Assembly (NCBI GenBank): GCA_910574995.1
Contig: CAJTCS010000001.1
Location: 620,001-684,000 of the forward strand
DNA: 64,000 nucleotides
Direction of reading: 5' to 3'
Source of the DNA: Oscillospiraceae bacterium
Lineage (GTDB): Bacteria; Bacillota; Clostridia; Oscillospirales; Acutalibacteraceae
The notes beneath the pieces were generated by a model. It was not told the origin of the DNA and ran no database searches. It saw only the letters and a program-made list of their open reading frames with translations. The stretch's first letter is position 1. Every line of letters begins with the position of its first letter. Positions 53,117 to 60,727 of the stretch are shown one piece after another. The position numbers were made by a program, and so were the translations under genes.

Positions 53117-53399
53117 AAATTGTCACCCCAGTAGCCTGTATTTCCTGGTCGAGCCGCGAGCCTTTTTCAATATGGGTCACGTCAAAAATGTCCACTTGCC
53201 GGTTTGTGGCCTGACGTACTGCTTCCATAAAGCCTACAAAACGCAGGCCGTGAAGCCCGCTTTCCACCAGCAGGTCAATGTCGCTTCTTTCTGTCTCTGT
53301 GCCTTTAGCGAAAGAACCAAAGAGCACCGCCCGCATGATCCCATAGTTCTCAAAAACAGGTGAAAGCGTTGCTTGGATTTCTGCTGCGTGTGTAGGCAT
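53106..53399 (-). CDS. mntA: MntA-like minimal nucleotidyltransferase antitoxin
   Basis: 97 residues from ATG 53399 after AAAGGGGG; longer readings are not supported. Nucleotidyltransferase motif LFGSFAKGTETERSDIDLLV (GSx10DxD) is intact. In known pairs it transfers AMP to a tyrosine near the HepT active site and neutralises it. Toxin-antitoxin systems help keep mobile elements. Confidence 0.88.
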   Translation of the reverse strand: MPTHAAEIQATLSPVFENYGIMRAVLFGSFAKGTETERSDIDLLVESGLHGLRFVGFMEAVRQATNRQVDIFDVTHIEKGSRLDQEIQATGVTIYEK

Positions 53400-53574
53400 T
53401 TCGGGTCCCCCTTTCTCTAATCTCAGTATACAACATAGATGCGCAAAAGAAAAGTGGGTATCAGTCAAAAAATTATCAAAAACCTGTTGCAAATTCCGAC
53501 AACGGGCCGTGTAGTGTATCCGAAAGCATGGGAACCTGCACGGCCCGCAAATTTTATCCGGGAGGAAAACCTAT

Positions 53575-53815
53575 ATGGAGCACTTTGAAATCATCGACGC
53601 GGAATTTGGCGGCGAGTACGTCATGGTGGCCCCCGAAGCCGAGGACATCACCCAGGAGTTCAGCCGTTCCCACCAGGCGCTGGACATCGCGGCCCCGGCG
53701 GGTTCTCCCGTGCTGGCGGCAGATGAGGGCACCGTCACCACCGTGCAGGTGTGGGACGGCTCAAAGTCTACCGAGGACAGCCAGAGTTACGGCCACCTGG
53801 TGCAGGTCAAGCACC
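53575..53815 (+). pseudogene. M23 peptidase fragment
   Basis: ATG 53575 after GGGAGGAAAACC. IDAEFGGEYVMVAPEAEDITQEFSRSHQALDIAAP (in parts), GTVTTVQVW and SYGHLVQVKH match the LytM/M23 fold found in conjugative-element cell-wall hydrolases, including one metal histidine (SRSHQALD). After HLVQVKH the frame passes into reverse-transcriptase-like sequence, so the enzyme is cut. Confidence 0.65.
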
Positions 53816-54135
53816 AGCAGAAAAGGCACGAGCCGCGCTTCTGCTCAACTCTGATGGCTACCGGGCACAGCCCCTGCGGAATATCAAGGTACACTCGAAA
53901 TCTACAGGCCGCGACCGCATGATGGGCCTGCCCACCTTCTTTGACCGGGCCATGCAGGTGCTTTATGGCTTCTCCCTCCTCCCCGTACTGGAAGCCTGGG
54001 GGGACAAAAAATCCTTTGCGTTCCGGGAGGGGCGCTCCATGCAGGACTGCCACGCCTATATCCTGCAAGCCCTGCAAGGCCGGGATGCGCCGGAGCTTGT
54101 GGTGCTGGCCGATGTACAGGCGTATTACGCACATG
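53816..54135 (+). pseudogene. Group II intron/retron-type reverse transcriptase fragment
   Basis: In the +3 frame of the M23 gene: RNIKVHSKSTGRDRMMGLPTFFDRAMQVLYGFSLLPVLEAW then FAFREGRSMQDCHAYILQAL and VVLADVQAYYAHV (read in parts), corresponding to reverse transcriptase blocks 1-3 (GIPTFxDR, FGFRxGRS, xxDVxxxF). No start codon and no YADD block remain. It lies between the M23 and relaxase remnants, marking a multi-step rearrangement. Confidence 0.65.
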
Positions 54136-54507
54136 TCCAACAAAGTCAGCGCACATTCCAGCGTCCACAAAATTATCCTTGACGAACGCTCGGACAAGGG
54201 CAAGCTGCGCCGCCTTGGACAACTCAACCGGCAAGGCCACTTCAATTTCCCTGGCAAGCTGGGCATCGCTGGATTTCTCAATTTGCTCCACGCTGTTCCA
54301 GAGGGTGGAGCGGTCTGCGAACGCTGGCGGGGCGTGGGCGGGCAGCATGATTTCTGTATGGACAACACCGCCCTTGCGGGTGTAGTCGTGGGTCATGCCG
54401 TCCCACTCGTTTACCAGCTTTTCGCCGCTCCGATAGGCGGCAGCGGCCACAGCGGACTTGCCCTGGCTCCGCTGGATAATTTGGATGGGACAATGGAAAA
54501 TTGCCGT
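54132..54507 (-). pseudogene. MobA/MobL (MOBQ) relaxase N-terminal fragment
   Basis: AIFHCPIQIIQRSQGKSAVA, AAAYRSGEKLVNEWDGMTHD, YTRKGGVVHTEIMLPAHAP and LSKAAQLALVRAFVKDNFVDAGMCADF are the opening 120 residues of ICE relaxases. The usual first codon ATG is ACG here (54507-54505), 9 bases behind GGAGG. The HxDxxNPHxH active site that should follow CADF is absent because the sequence joins the reverse transcriptase fragment. Nonfunctional as it stands. Confidence 0.85.
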
Positions 54508-54540
54508 AAAAACGCACCTCCTTTCAGTGCTGGATATTGG

Positions 54541-54690
54541 CCCCGCCGGAAAGTGACAGACGCGCAGCGGGTGTCACTTTCTGGCGGGGGTGCGGGGGTT
54601 TGGGGGTGTCAACCCCCATCGCGTCCGAAGGACGCAACAGCCCCCGGCAGGGCGCACGACACCGGCCACGGTGTATAAGTGCGCCATTCG
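54541..54690. other. oriT-like region beside the relaxase remnant
   Basis: An 18-base imperfect inverted repeat (CCCCGCCGGAAAGTGACA at 54541-54558, TGTCACTTTCTGGCGGGG at 54572-54589), two small hairpins (TGGGGG/CCCCCA and GCGTCC/GGACGC), then TAAGTGCGCC at 54676-54685, which resembles the nick region of MOBQ plasmids such as RSF1010 relatives (TAARTGCGCCCT). Located directly upstream of the MobA-type relaxase fragment, as expected for an origin of transfer. Confidence 0.7.
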
Positions 54691-54706
54691 GACTGGGGAT
54701 TACTTC

Positions 54707-54970
54707 TCACCCCCCAGTTTCCGGTGGTTTTTCCGTCACTTCCTGCGCCCCCGGCAAGCGGGACAGGGCAATCAAGAACGCCTTGACTTCCTCACCCTCC
54801 ATATCAACGACAGGGGGAAAGACGGCCTCCAAAATAGCGCCTCGGCCAATCAGCCGGTGCGTCCTGGCCCGGTGTTCCTCGCTGCGCTTTTTGTTCAGCA
54901 AAATCTTCTGGCGGTTCTGCAACTGGCCGATTTTCTTCTCAATCTCCTGTTCCTCCTGGGGCTTGTCCAT
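54707..54970 (-). CDS. DUF3847 family protein
   Basis: 87 residues from ATG 54970, 10 bases after AAGGAGG. Coiled N-terminal half EIEKKIGQLQNRQKILLNKK then RARTHRLIGRGAILEAVF, the DUF3847 pattern seen next to relaxase genes in Firmicute elements. Possibly an accessory of DNA processing. Confidence 0.75.
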   Translation of the reverse strand: MDKPQEEQEIEKKIGQLQNRQKILLNKKRSEEHRARTHRLIGRGAILEAVFPPVVDMEGEEVKAFLIALSRLPGAQEVTEKPPETGG

Positions 54971-54975
54971 GGCTA

Positions 54976-55437
54976 TCAATCCTCCTTTTCCAGCCAGCCA
55001 TTTTGGGCGAAAATCTTCTGCAATTTTTTGAGTGCGCCGGTCACGCTGTCACAGGCGCAGCTTCCGCTGATACCCTCGTCCGCCGCAATCTCCCGGAATT
55101 TTTTCTTCAAGGCATACCTGGCATAGAGCCGCCGCGCCTGGGTGGGGGACAGATGGGTAATGGCCTCCGCCAGACGTTCCAACAGCAGTTCTTCAGCGGC
55201 CTCGTCAATCTCCTGGATAATCAAATCTTCCGGGGACTGCACCAGAAACATAGCGTGGTTTTCAATACCGGGACTGCAATCCATAGAGTAAACATGATAG
55301 TAACTTTTCCTGCCCTCCTGCCGGTTCTCATAGAGCCGACATTCCTCCATGACGGCGGCAACCTCGTCCGGCACTTCAATGAATGTGTCCTTTGTGTAGA
55401 GCGGGTAGTAGTGCTTTCGCAAATTGATAATCGCCAT
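54976..55437 (-). CDS. Sigma-70-region-4-like regulator (1)
   Basis: 153 residues from ATG 55437. N-terminal INLRKHYYPLYTKDTFIEVPDEV then a linker and a C-terminal helix-turn-helix: HLSPTQARRLYARYALKKKFREIAADEGISGSCACDSVTGALKKL (in parts). Similar to the element-encoded sigma-like proteins of clostridial ICEs. It overlaps none but lies 7 bases from gene (2). Likely drives or modulates transfer genes. Confidence 0.7.
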   Translation of the reverse strand: MAIINLRKHYYPLYTKDTFIEVPDEVAAVMEECRLYENRQEGRKSYYHVYSMDCSPGIENHAMFLVQSPEDLIIQEIDEAAEELLLERLAEAITHLSPTQARRLYARYALKKKFREIAADEGISGSCACDSVTGALKKLQKIFAQNGWLEKED

Positions 55438-55444
55438 GCCGCCC

Positions 55445-55897
55445 TCACTTTCCCTGGGGGTGGTCTGCGTAGTAACGGCGGAGATTGCACAGGCCACGGC
55501 GGATGGAGAGGCACACGTTGCTGTTGTGGACGTGCTCCCGGTCTGCGATCTGCTGCTGGGTCAGCCCGCCCAGGTAGTAGGCACAGACACGGCGGGCCTG
55601 GGTGGGGGTGGCGTAGGCCAGGGCCTCCCGCAAGGCAGCGGCCAGCCGGTCACGCTCGGCCTGTTCCTCCGCCAGCATGACAAGCTGCTCCGGGGACAGG
55701 CTGTGTTCCAAGGCATAGTTTTCCGTCCAGTCGAAAGCGTCCAGCGAGTAGAACGCTCGATGATACCGCTTGCGGCGCTCATGGTTCCGCATTTCCCTGA
55801 CGGACTGGCACAGCACGTTAAAGACTTCCTCGCTGACCTCCACCAGCTTGTCCTGCTGGCAATGGGGATAGTGGAGCCGTAGATTGATGATTTTCAT
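55445..55897 (-). CDS. Sigma-70-region-4-like regulator (2)
   Basis: 150 residues: INLRLHYPHCQQDKLVEVSEEVFNVL (same N-terminal fold as gene 1), RRKRYHRAFYSLDAFDW and helix-turn-helix ATPTQARRVCAYYLGGLTQQQIADREHV (in parts). Start behind AGGAGGTCAAA. A 10-bp hairpin GGAGGGACAA/TTGTCCCTCC (55917-55950) lies in its leader. Confidence 0.72.
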   Translation of the reverse strand: MKIINLRLHYPHCQQDKLVEVSEEVFNVLCQSVREMRNHERRKRYHRAFYSLDAFDWTENYALEHSLSPEQLVMLAEEQAERDRLAAALREALAYATPTQARRVCAYYLGGLTQQQIADREHVHNSNVCLSIRRGLCNLRRYYADHPQGK

Positions 55898-55916
55898 TTT
55901 GACCTCCTAAATGACA

Positions 55917-55950
55917 GGAGGGACAAACAGCCGAAACTGCTTGTCCCTCC
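55917..55950 (-). promoter_or_regulatory. Leader hairpin of sigma-like gene (2)
   Basis: GGAGGGACAA and TTGTCCCTCC, 14-base loop, 11 bases upstream of that gene's ribosome-binding site; without T run on either side. Confidence 0.5.
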
Positions 55951-56012
55951 CGGTGATGGAGCATTTTGCCCCTCACCTTATAGCCCACTTAGGGGGTCAA
56001 TCGTTAAGTAGG

Positions 56013-56420
56013 TTATTTGAAGAATTTGAAAAACTTGAAAAACTTTTTGCGGACGGCCTCAATGCTGTAATGAACAGCCGCCTTGGTACAGCCCTCTATC
56101 TCGGCAATCTCCGTATAGCTGAAATCGTACAGCGCGTAGAGCAAGAACCGCTCCCGCTGGGTGTCGGTACAGAGCGCCAGCACCGCCAGAATTTCATCCA
56201 GCGTTTCCCGCTGGCAGACCAGTTCCTCCGGCGTGGCGCAGTAGGGCAAGCGGCCCTCGGTGCTGATTATGTACTCGTCACACTCGCGCCCGTCCCAATA
56301 CCGCTGACGTTCCCGGTAGAGTTTCCGATTGTTCCGCTTGGCCTGTTCCAAATAGCCAGCAACCTCGGCGCTGACCTCAACAGAAACAAACCGCCCATTG
56401 ATTTTGATGGTAATTTCCAT
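56013..56420 (-). CDS. Sigma-70-region-4-like regulator (3)
   Basis: 135 residues: ITIKINGRFVSVEVSAEVAGYLEQAKRNNRK, DGRECDEYI and helix-turn-helix FLLYALYDFSYTEIAEIEGCTKAAVHYSIEAVRKKF, ending in an FKFFKFFK tail. Third member of a tandem set that shares the N-terminal strand layout. Its ribosome-binding site borders a stable hairpin. Confidence 0.72.
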   Translation of the reverse strand: MEITIKINGRFVSVEVSAEVAGYLEQAKRNNRKLYRERQRYWDGRECDEYIISTEGRLPYCATPEELVCQRETLDEILAVLALCTDTQRERFLLYALYDFSYTEIAEIEGCTKAAVHYSIEAVRKKFFKFFKFFK

Positions 56421-56429
56421 CGTCCTTTC

Positions 56430-56460
56430 CTCCGTTCAGATTTTTGAGGTCTGAACGGAG
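56430..56460 (-). promoter_or_regulatory. Hairpin touching the ribosome-binding site of sigma-like gene (3)
   Basis: CTCCGTTCAGA/TCTGAACGGAG, 11-bp perfect stem; on the minus strand the stem's last bases ACGGAG run straight into GAAAGG of the Shine-Dalgarno, so folding would limit access. Confidence 0.55.
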
Positions 56461-56861
56461 GGGGCGGGGAGCGGCAACGGGGAAAGCCGTTCTTTATTTC
56501 AAAGCAAAGCCGACAGGAAACGACAGCGCCCGCACAGCGTTGTACTGTGCGGGCGCATGAAGTGACATAGTTCTTTATATACTTACATATTTCGTGTTTG
56601 CAGCCGGAGTAACCCGGTGGCGGGGCTATACTTTTTTTGACAGATTAAAGGGGGTTAGGATAAAAGGGGACATAGCGATACCTCCCGGATACCGCCGTGT
56701 CCTTAAAAATGGGCGACTTTAACACGCCCTCCGTATCCTCTTTTTCAAAAAGAAACGGCGGTTTGAAATTTCAAAACCGCCGTTTACCCATGGCGCAAAG
56801 ACTTAAATAGCGGTTTCGCGTGGAAACAGAAAGAACCGATAAACCGTGATTTTTCACAAGT
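56461..56861. other. 400-base regulatory-looking gap with three hairpins
   Basis: No gene seen. It holds GCGCCCGCACAG/CTGTGCGGGCGC (56526-56556, 12 bp), GGACA/TGTCC ends around 56669-56702, and AAACGGCGGTTTTG-type palindrome 56753-56785 (AAACGGCGGTTTGAAA with its inverse), which can end transcription on either strand. Confidence 0.55.
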
Positions 56862-57050
56862 TTATCGGCTCTGCGTCTGTGCGTCTGGCTCTCTTATAAT
56901 TGACATATTCAGTTGTTGAACCGTGATTAGAGTTTCTTGTCTGCACTTGGGGCAGTATAGCGGGAAGTTTATCAGGATTGTATCTACGCGCAGCCTAAGC
57001 CTTGTCTTATTGCCACAGACAGGGCATAATAGCCATTTTTCTTTCCCCAT
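56862..57050 (-). CDS. Cysteine-rich KTR-domain protein
   Basis: 62 residues from ATG 57050. Two CxxC knuckles, LLCPVCGNKTRLRLR and YCPKCRQETLI, with the KTR triplet that names the family; a zinc-ribbon miniprotein common on mobile elements. Function unknown. Follows the GntR gene by 4 bases. Confidence 0.8.
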   Translation of the reverse strand: MGKEKWLLCPVCGNKTRLRLRVDTILINFPLYCPKCRQETLITVQQLNMSIIREPDAQTQSR

Positions 57051-57054
57051 AAGG

Positions 57055-57402
57055 TCATCCCCCCAGTGCTTTGAGCTTGATTTTCGCATTGCAGTTTACT
57101 TTCAGCAGGGCGGCTTGGTAACGTGCTGTTTCCTGCTCGATATACTGCTGACGGGCATCGCAAATGATCTGCCTATCATCGGTAACAAAATAGCCCCGAT
57201 ATGTTTTTGAAATTACCCTGCGCTCAATAAGTACGCATAGAGCTTTCCGCATTGTGTCCTGGCTGGTGCTGACTTCCCTCACAAGAGCAGAAGTGGGGGA
57301 AAGTTTACTTCCCATGGGAATAGTCCCATTTATGATTTTGAAAAGCAGCTCATTTGCCAGCTTGTGATATATCCGTTCACTTACAGAAATGTCCCATCCC
57401 AT
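57055..57402 (-). CDS. GntR family regulator (short)
   Basis: 115 residues: winged-helix GntR domain ISVSERIYHKLANELLFKIINGTIPMGSKLSPTSALVREVSTSQDTMRKAL (in parts) with a short charged tail, no effector domain. YtrA-like arrangement. Start weakly supported (GAGGTTATT upstream). May control the adjacent membrane genes. Confidence 0.8.
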   Translation of the reverse strand: MGWDISVSERIYHKLANELLFKIINGTIPMGSKLSPTSALVREVSTSQDTMRKALCVLIERRVISKTYRGYFVTDDRQIICDARQQYIEQETARYQAALLKVNCNAKIKLKALGG

Positions 57403-57425
57403 AATAACCTCCTACGCGGCAATCG

Positions 57426-57518
57426 CTACTTTTTGCGGTTCTTCCACGCCTTGTAGATTGCATTAGCAACGGGCAGCAGAATACAAATGATTACAAACCA
57501 TTGCGGAAAATGCGGCAT
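57426..57518 (-). CDS. Small membrane peptide, 30 aa
   Basis: ATG 57518 follows AGGAGGAAGAACA. MPHFPQWFVIICILLPVANA then IYKAWKNRKK: one TM helix and a basic tail. A larger frame through the same bases upstream has no support. Probably accessory to the neighbouring membrane proteins. Confidence 0.55.
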   Translation of the reverse strand: MPHFPQWFVIICILLPVANAIYKAWKNRKK

Positions 57519-57534
57519 TGTTCTTCCTCCTTTC

Positions 57535-57918
57535 TCATACCAATTTGAAAAATGCAGCCAGTACACAAATAGCGGCGACCAAAAGTGAAGCAATGATCCG
57601 GGAAGCAGAAAAACTATACAGTTTTTCCGGGTGTTCCATATCATAGCGAACAGTAACCGAATCCCCGACCCGTGATGCCATTGATACTTGAATACGATTT
57701 TTTGAACGATAGGTTTTTCCGGCCACAGTGTATGTGAGTTCAGCCCATTTTGAATTGCGGGCTTTCGCCAGCTCCGCATTTGGCATTTTGATAGATGATA
57801 TAGTCCCAATAGTCTGTCCTGTTTTCCCGCGCTTCAACAAAAGCAGCAGCGCATTGGCCAAAGCAAAGCAGACAGCGACAGCGGCGATAGCGTAAAGAAA
57901 AATAGCGTCTTTTCCCAT
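57535..57918 (-). CDS. DUF3592-like membrane protein
   Basis: 127 residues from ATG 57918 (AAAGGA upstream). TM helix at 6-27, an OB-like domain (GTISSIKMPNAEL; WAELTYTVAGKTYRSKN; VGDSVTVRYDMEHPEKLYS) typical of DUF3592, and a C-terminal TM helix. Role unknown; in the same transcript as the ABC transporter. Confidence 0.65.
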   Translation of the reverse strand: MGKDAIFLYAIAAVAVCFALANALLLLLKRGKTGQTIGTISSIKMPNAELAKARNSKWAELTYTVAGKTYRSKNRIQVSMASRVGDSVTVRYDMEHPEKLYSFSASRIIASLLVAAICVLAAFFKLV

Positions 57919-57935
57919 ACTCAATTCCTTTCGCC

Positions 57936-58574
57936 CTATGCTAAATCCACTTTGTCATAAAATTTTACAGACAGGCAGGCGGATATGATAAGAAAGGCAA
58001 TCCCGGCTAAAATCATGCCACCATATACGAAAATCGGCGGGGCCGTAAACAGGGCATCAAAATTCATACCCTCCATTTTGAGTAGTACCGCTGTGAGAAC
58101 GGGGGAGGCCATGATAATGACAACAAATGCAAATTTCGTTTTTTCATAGCCCAGCTTATACTGTGTCGGCAGGTAAAGGCCAACGACAATAGCCGTTATC
58201 AGGAACATCAGCGCCAGCGCATCCAGGCGCAACGCCCCTAACTGCGGAGCCACCATTGTTTCAATTCCGAAAATCAGACAGCAGATCGCATAGATAAGCA
58301 TACAGAAAATGTACTTTGACAAAACAAGGAGCCTCCGGGGGTATGGAGCGGCGCACAGCAGGGCGGACGCTTTGGGGCATTGATACTCTTTGAGCGAAAC
58401 ATACTGCAACAGCATGAATACCGCAAAAATGACGGAAAGGATAAAGCCCATCACCCCGCCGTATTCCGGCGCTCTCCAAAGCATGACCGGCGGAATTGCG
58501 ATAGCCGCCACCAGCATAAGCAGCACATATTTTTTTACAATCAGGAAGTCCTTTTTCACCAGATGGAACAGCAT
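57936..58574 (-). CDS. ABC-2 type transporter permease
   Basis: 212 residues, six TM helices, opening LFHLVKKDFLIVKKYVLLMLVAA, with the ABC-2 family layout and SALLCAAPYPRRLLVLSKY intracellular loop. Start overlaps the ATPase stop by one base (TAATG). With the ATPase it forms an exporter of unknown substrate. Confidence 0.82.
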   Translation of the reverse strand: MLFHLVKKDFLIVKKYVLLMLVAAIAIPPVMLWRAPEYGGVMGFILSVIFAVFMLLQYVSLKEYQCPKASALLCAAPYPRRLLVLSKYIFCMLIYAICCLIFGIETMVAPQLGALRLDALALMFLITAIVVGLYLPTQYKLGYEKTKFAFVVIIMASPVLTAVLLKMEGMNFDALFTAPPIFVYGGMILAGIAFLIISACLSVKFYDKVDLA

Positions 58575-59434
58575 TATTTGTTCCCCCCTTCAATGTTTCC
58601 CAGCATAATATCCTCAATCGCGGGGCGCTCAATCATCGCGTCCGGGAGCATACGCTGTACTTCTGCTACTTGCTTTGTAATGCCCGTAAATCCAAAAGCT
58701 GTCTCATAAATGTTCAAAAACAGCTTACGCAAATCCGGGGTGAGCGCCCGAACATCACCTTTGACAATCCGATATTTGTCCAACAGAGTATCTTTTTCCT
58801 CCTGGAACACGATGCTCCCATTGTCGATCATGATAAGCATATCCGCAATTTTATCAAGGTCAGATATGATATGCGTTGAAAAGAACACCCCTTTGCCGCC
58901 CTTGCTCATGTAGTCTGTCAGGATTTTCAAAAGCTGACTTCTGACCAGAGGGTCAAGGCCGCTGGTGGGTTCGTCCATAATCAGCAGCTCGGCCTCGTGG
59001 GAGAGTGCCAGGGCAAGCGCATATTTCATCCTCATGCCCTTGGAGAGTGTATTGATTTTTTGCTTGGGGTCAAGGGAAAACATATCCATGTACTGCTTGA
59101 AATCGCGCTCCGACCATGCGGTATAGGCGGGAGCAATAATGCTTTTCATTTCGGACAGGGAAAGTTCCTCATAAAAGCAACCATCATCCAGAACAATACC
59201 CAGCCGGTCTTTGATCTGCTTCTCGTTCTGCTCCATATCCAGCCCAAAAAACTGAATTTTGCCAGCCTCCTTGTCGGTGAGCCGCAGGAGCGTCCGCAGG
59301 GTAGTGGTCTTGCCCGCGCCGTTGACACCAATGAAGCCCGTTATGCAGCCCTCCGGCAGAGAAAAAGCAACGTCTTTCAGCGTGAAGCTGCCGTAGCTTT
59401 TCCGCAACCCGGACACTTCCAGAGTATTGTCCAT
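58574..59434 (-). CDS. ABC transporter ATP-binding protein
   Basis: 286 residues. Walker A GVNGAGKTTTLRTLL, signature LSKGMRMKYALALALSHEA, Walker B LLIMDEPTSGLDPL, and H-loop STHII. YtrB/EcsA-like with a 60-residue C-terminal extension. Follows its GntR regulator by one base. Such ytr-type operons respond to cell-wall antibiotics. Confidence 0.92.
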   Translation of the reverse strand: MDNTLEVSGLRKSYGSFTLKDVAFSLPEGCITGFIGVNGAGKTTTLRTLLRLTDKEAGKIQFFGLDMEQNEKQIKDRLGIVLDDGCFYEELSLSEMKSIIAPAYTAWSERDFKQYMDMFSLDPKQKINTLSKGMRMKYALALALSHEAELLIMDEPTSGLDPLVRSQLLKILTDYMSKGGKGVFFSTHIISDLDKIADMLIMIDNGSIVFQEEKDTLLDKYRIVKGDVRALTPDLRKLFLNIYETAFGFTGITKQVAEVQRMLPDAMIERPAIEDIMLGNIEGGNK

Positions 59435-59435
59435 G

Positions 59436-59810
59436 TCAATCCTCCTCGTACAAAATGTTCATCATGTCGTTCAGTTCCTCTTTGCTGATTTTGAGAGTTT
59501 TGGCAATCTGGATCATGTCCAGCATTTTTGCCTCGACCAATCGACGTTTAGAATCCCGCAGCAATTCTAAGTTGCTGGCGGTTACGGAGGTTCCGATACC
59601 CACTTGGCTTGAAACAAAGCCCTCTTTCTCCAATTCCTCATAGACCCGCCGGATTGTCAGCACACTGACTTTCAAATCGTTGGCAAACGCTCGGATAGAT
59701 GGTAGCGGGTCGCCTTCTACCAGTTCTTCTTTGAGGATGGCATCTTTGATCTGGTCTTTGATTTGCTGATAGAGCGGGGTGTCGGAAGTATTGGAAATCA
59801 GTATTTTCAA
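59436..59810 (-). CDS. YtrA-type GntR regulator
   Basis: 124 residues: DTPLYQQIKDQIKDAILKEELVEGDPLPSIRAFANDLKVSVLTIRRVYEELEKEGFVSSQVGIGT (in parts) followed by a short helical tail AKMLDMIQIAKTLKISKEEL. First gene of the ABC operon; expected to repress it by binding the promoter. Confidence 0.88.
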   Translation of the reverse strand: MKILISNTSDTPLYQQIKDQIKDAILKEELVEGDPLPSIRAFANDLKVSVLTIRRVYEELEKEGFVSSQVGIGTSVTASNLELLRDSKRRLVEAKMLDMIQIAKTLKISKEELNDMMNILYEED

Positions 59811-59848
59811 ATTTCGCCCTCCTTCCGATGTGATATATCAACATACAC

Positions 59849-59877
59849 ACTATAACATTTATACACTTAATTGTCAA
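59849..59877 (-). promoter_or_regulatory. Promoter and likely operator of the ytr-like operon
   Basis: TTGACA, 17 bases, TATAGT on the minus strand. The spacer and -10 contain GTGTATAA-ATG-TTATAGTG, an imperfect inverted repeat that fits a GntR operator. Confidence 0.75.
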
Positions 59878-60004
59878 TAGTGCATTGATGCGAGGGAGAA
59901 AAATCTTTTGAAGAATAGGAAAAGAAATGCTACTAAAATATAAAATTGCACTTCGTTCTCATATACGCCCCCGAAATGTAAAATAATATAAAGGTGATGT
60001 GAGA

Positions 60005-60358
60005 ATGTTCCAATATGAAAAACGCCTGGATTGTCATGCCCTGGGCAAAGAAATCAAACGTAGGCGCAAGGCCAAAGGCTGGACACAGGAGCATTTGGCC
60101 CAGCTTGTAGACCTCACTCCCCGCTCCATCATGTATATTGAAAACCGGGGCCAGCACACCAGCCTCAACTCTTTTTACAAACTCGTCACTCTTTTGGATA
60201 TTTCCGTAGATGAATTTTTCTACCCAGACAGGCACAACGGAGAGGACGAACGCCGGAAACACCTTGACCGTATGCTGAACGGCATGGACGAAAAAGAGCT
60301 TATCATCATGGAGGGGGCCGCAGAGGGCATCCGAAAAGCCAGAGAACACCCGGAGTAA
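60005..60358 (+). CDS. XRE family transcriptional regulator
   Basis: 117 residues from ATG 60005 (AAGGTGAT upstream; a GTG at 59999 is possible). Helix-turn-helix LGKEIKRRRKAKGWTQEHLAQLVDLTPRSIMYIENRG and LVTLLDISVDEFFYP, then a helical tail. Divergent from the ytr-like operon. Typical element-borne repressor. Confidence 0.88.
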   Translation: MFQYEKRLDCHALGKEIKRRRKAKGWTQEHLAQLVDLTPRSIMYIENRGQHTSLNSFYKLVTLLDISVDEFFYPDRHNGEDERRKHLDRMLNGMDEKELIIMEGAAEGIRKAREHPE

Positions 60359-60403
60359 ACGGCAGCACGAGGCCAGTTGTGGTTAGCCTGTGCTGCCGTT
60401 TTC
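60357..60403. terminator. Convergent terminator
   Basis: AAACGGCAGCAC/GTGCTGCCGTTTT stem between convergent genes. Confidence 0.75.
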
Positions 60404-60409
60404 ATTATG

Positions 60410-60712
60410 TCATTTGAGTTTATCAAGATACGCCTGCCGCTGGACGCTCACCCTTGCCAAATCGTCATAAGTAAGCTCACGGCGGGCCAATGTAGCTTTG
60501 TATTCCAGCCAACCGGTCAGGTCATAAATCAGAGCGTCCGCCATGCTCTCCGGGGTCGGACACAACTGTGTGCCTGTCCACTCCATGCAGCGGTCATCCC
60601 ACTCTAAAATCGTATAGCCGTGGGAGGTCATAACGATTTCATATGCGCCGCTTTCTTCCAAAAAATCTTGAAACACAGCCATTACTTTCTCAAAGGTCAA
60701 ATCAGTTTTCAT
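60410..60712 (-). CDS. Hypothetical protein of conjugative elements
   Basis: 100 residues, FEKVMAVFQDFLEESGAYEIVMTSHGYTIL then LCPTPESMADALIYDLTGWLEYKATLAR. Mixed alpha/beta, no known motif. Lies 15 bases after the recombinase gene on the same strand. Family unknown to me, though such proteins commonly trail element recombinases. Confidence 0.55.
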   Translation of the reverse strand: MKTDLTFEKVMAVFQDFLEESGAYEIVMTSHGYTILEWDDRCMEWTGTQLCPTPESMADALIYDLTGWLEYKATLARRELTYDDLARVSVQRQAYLDKLK

Positions 60713-60727
60713 GTTCTTGCCCCTCCC

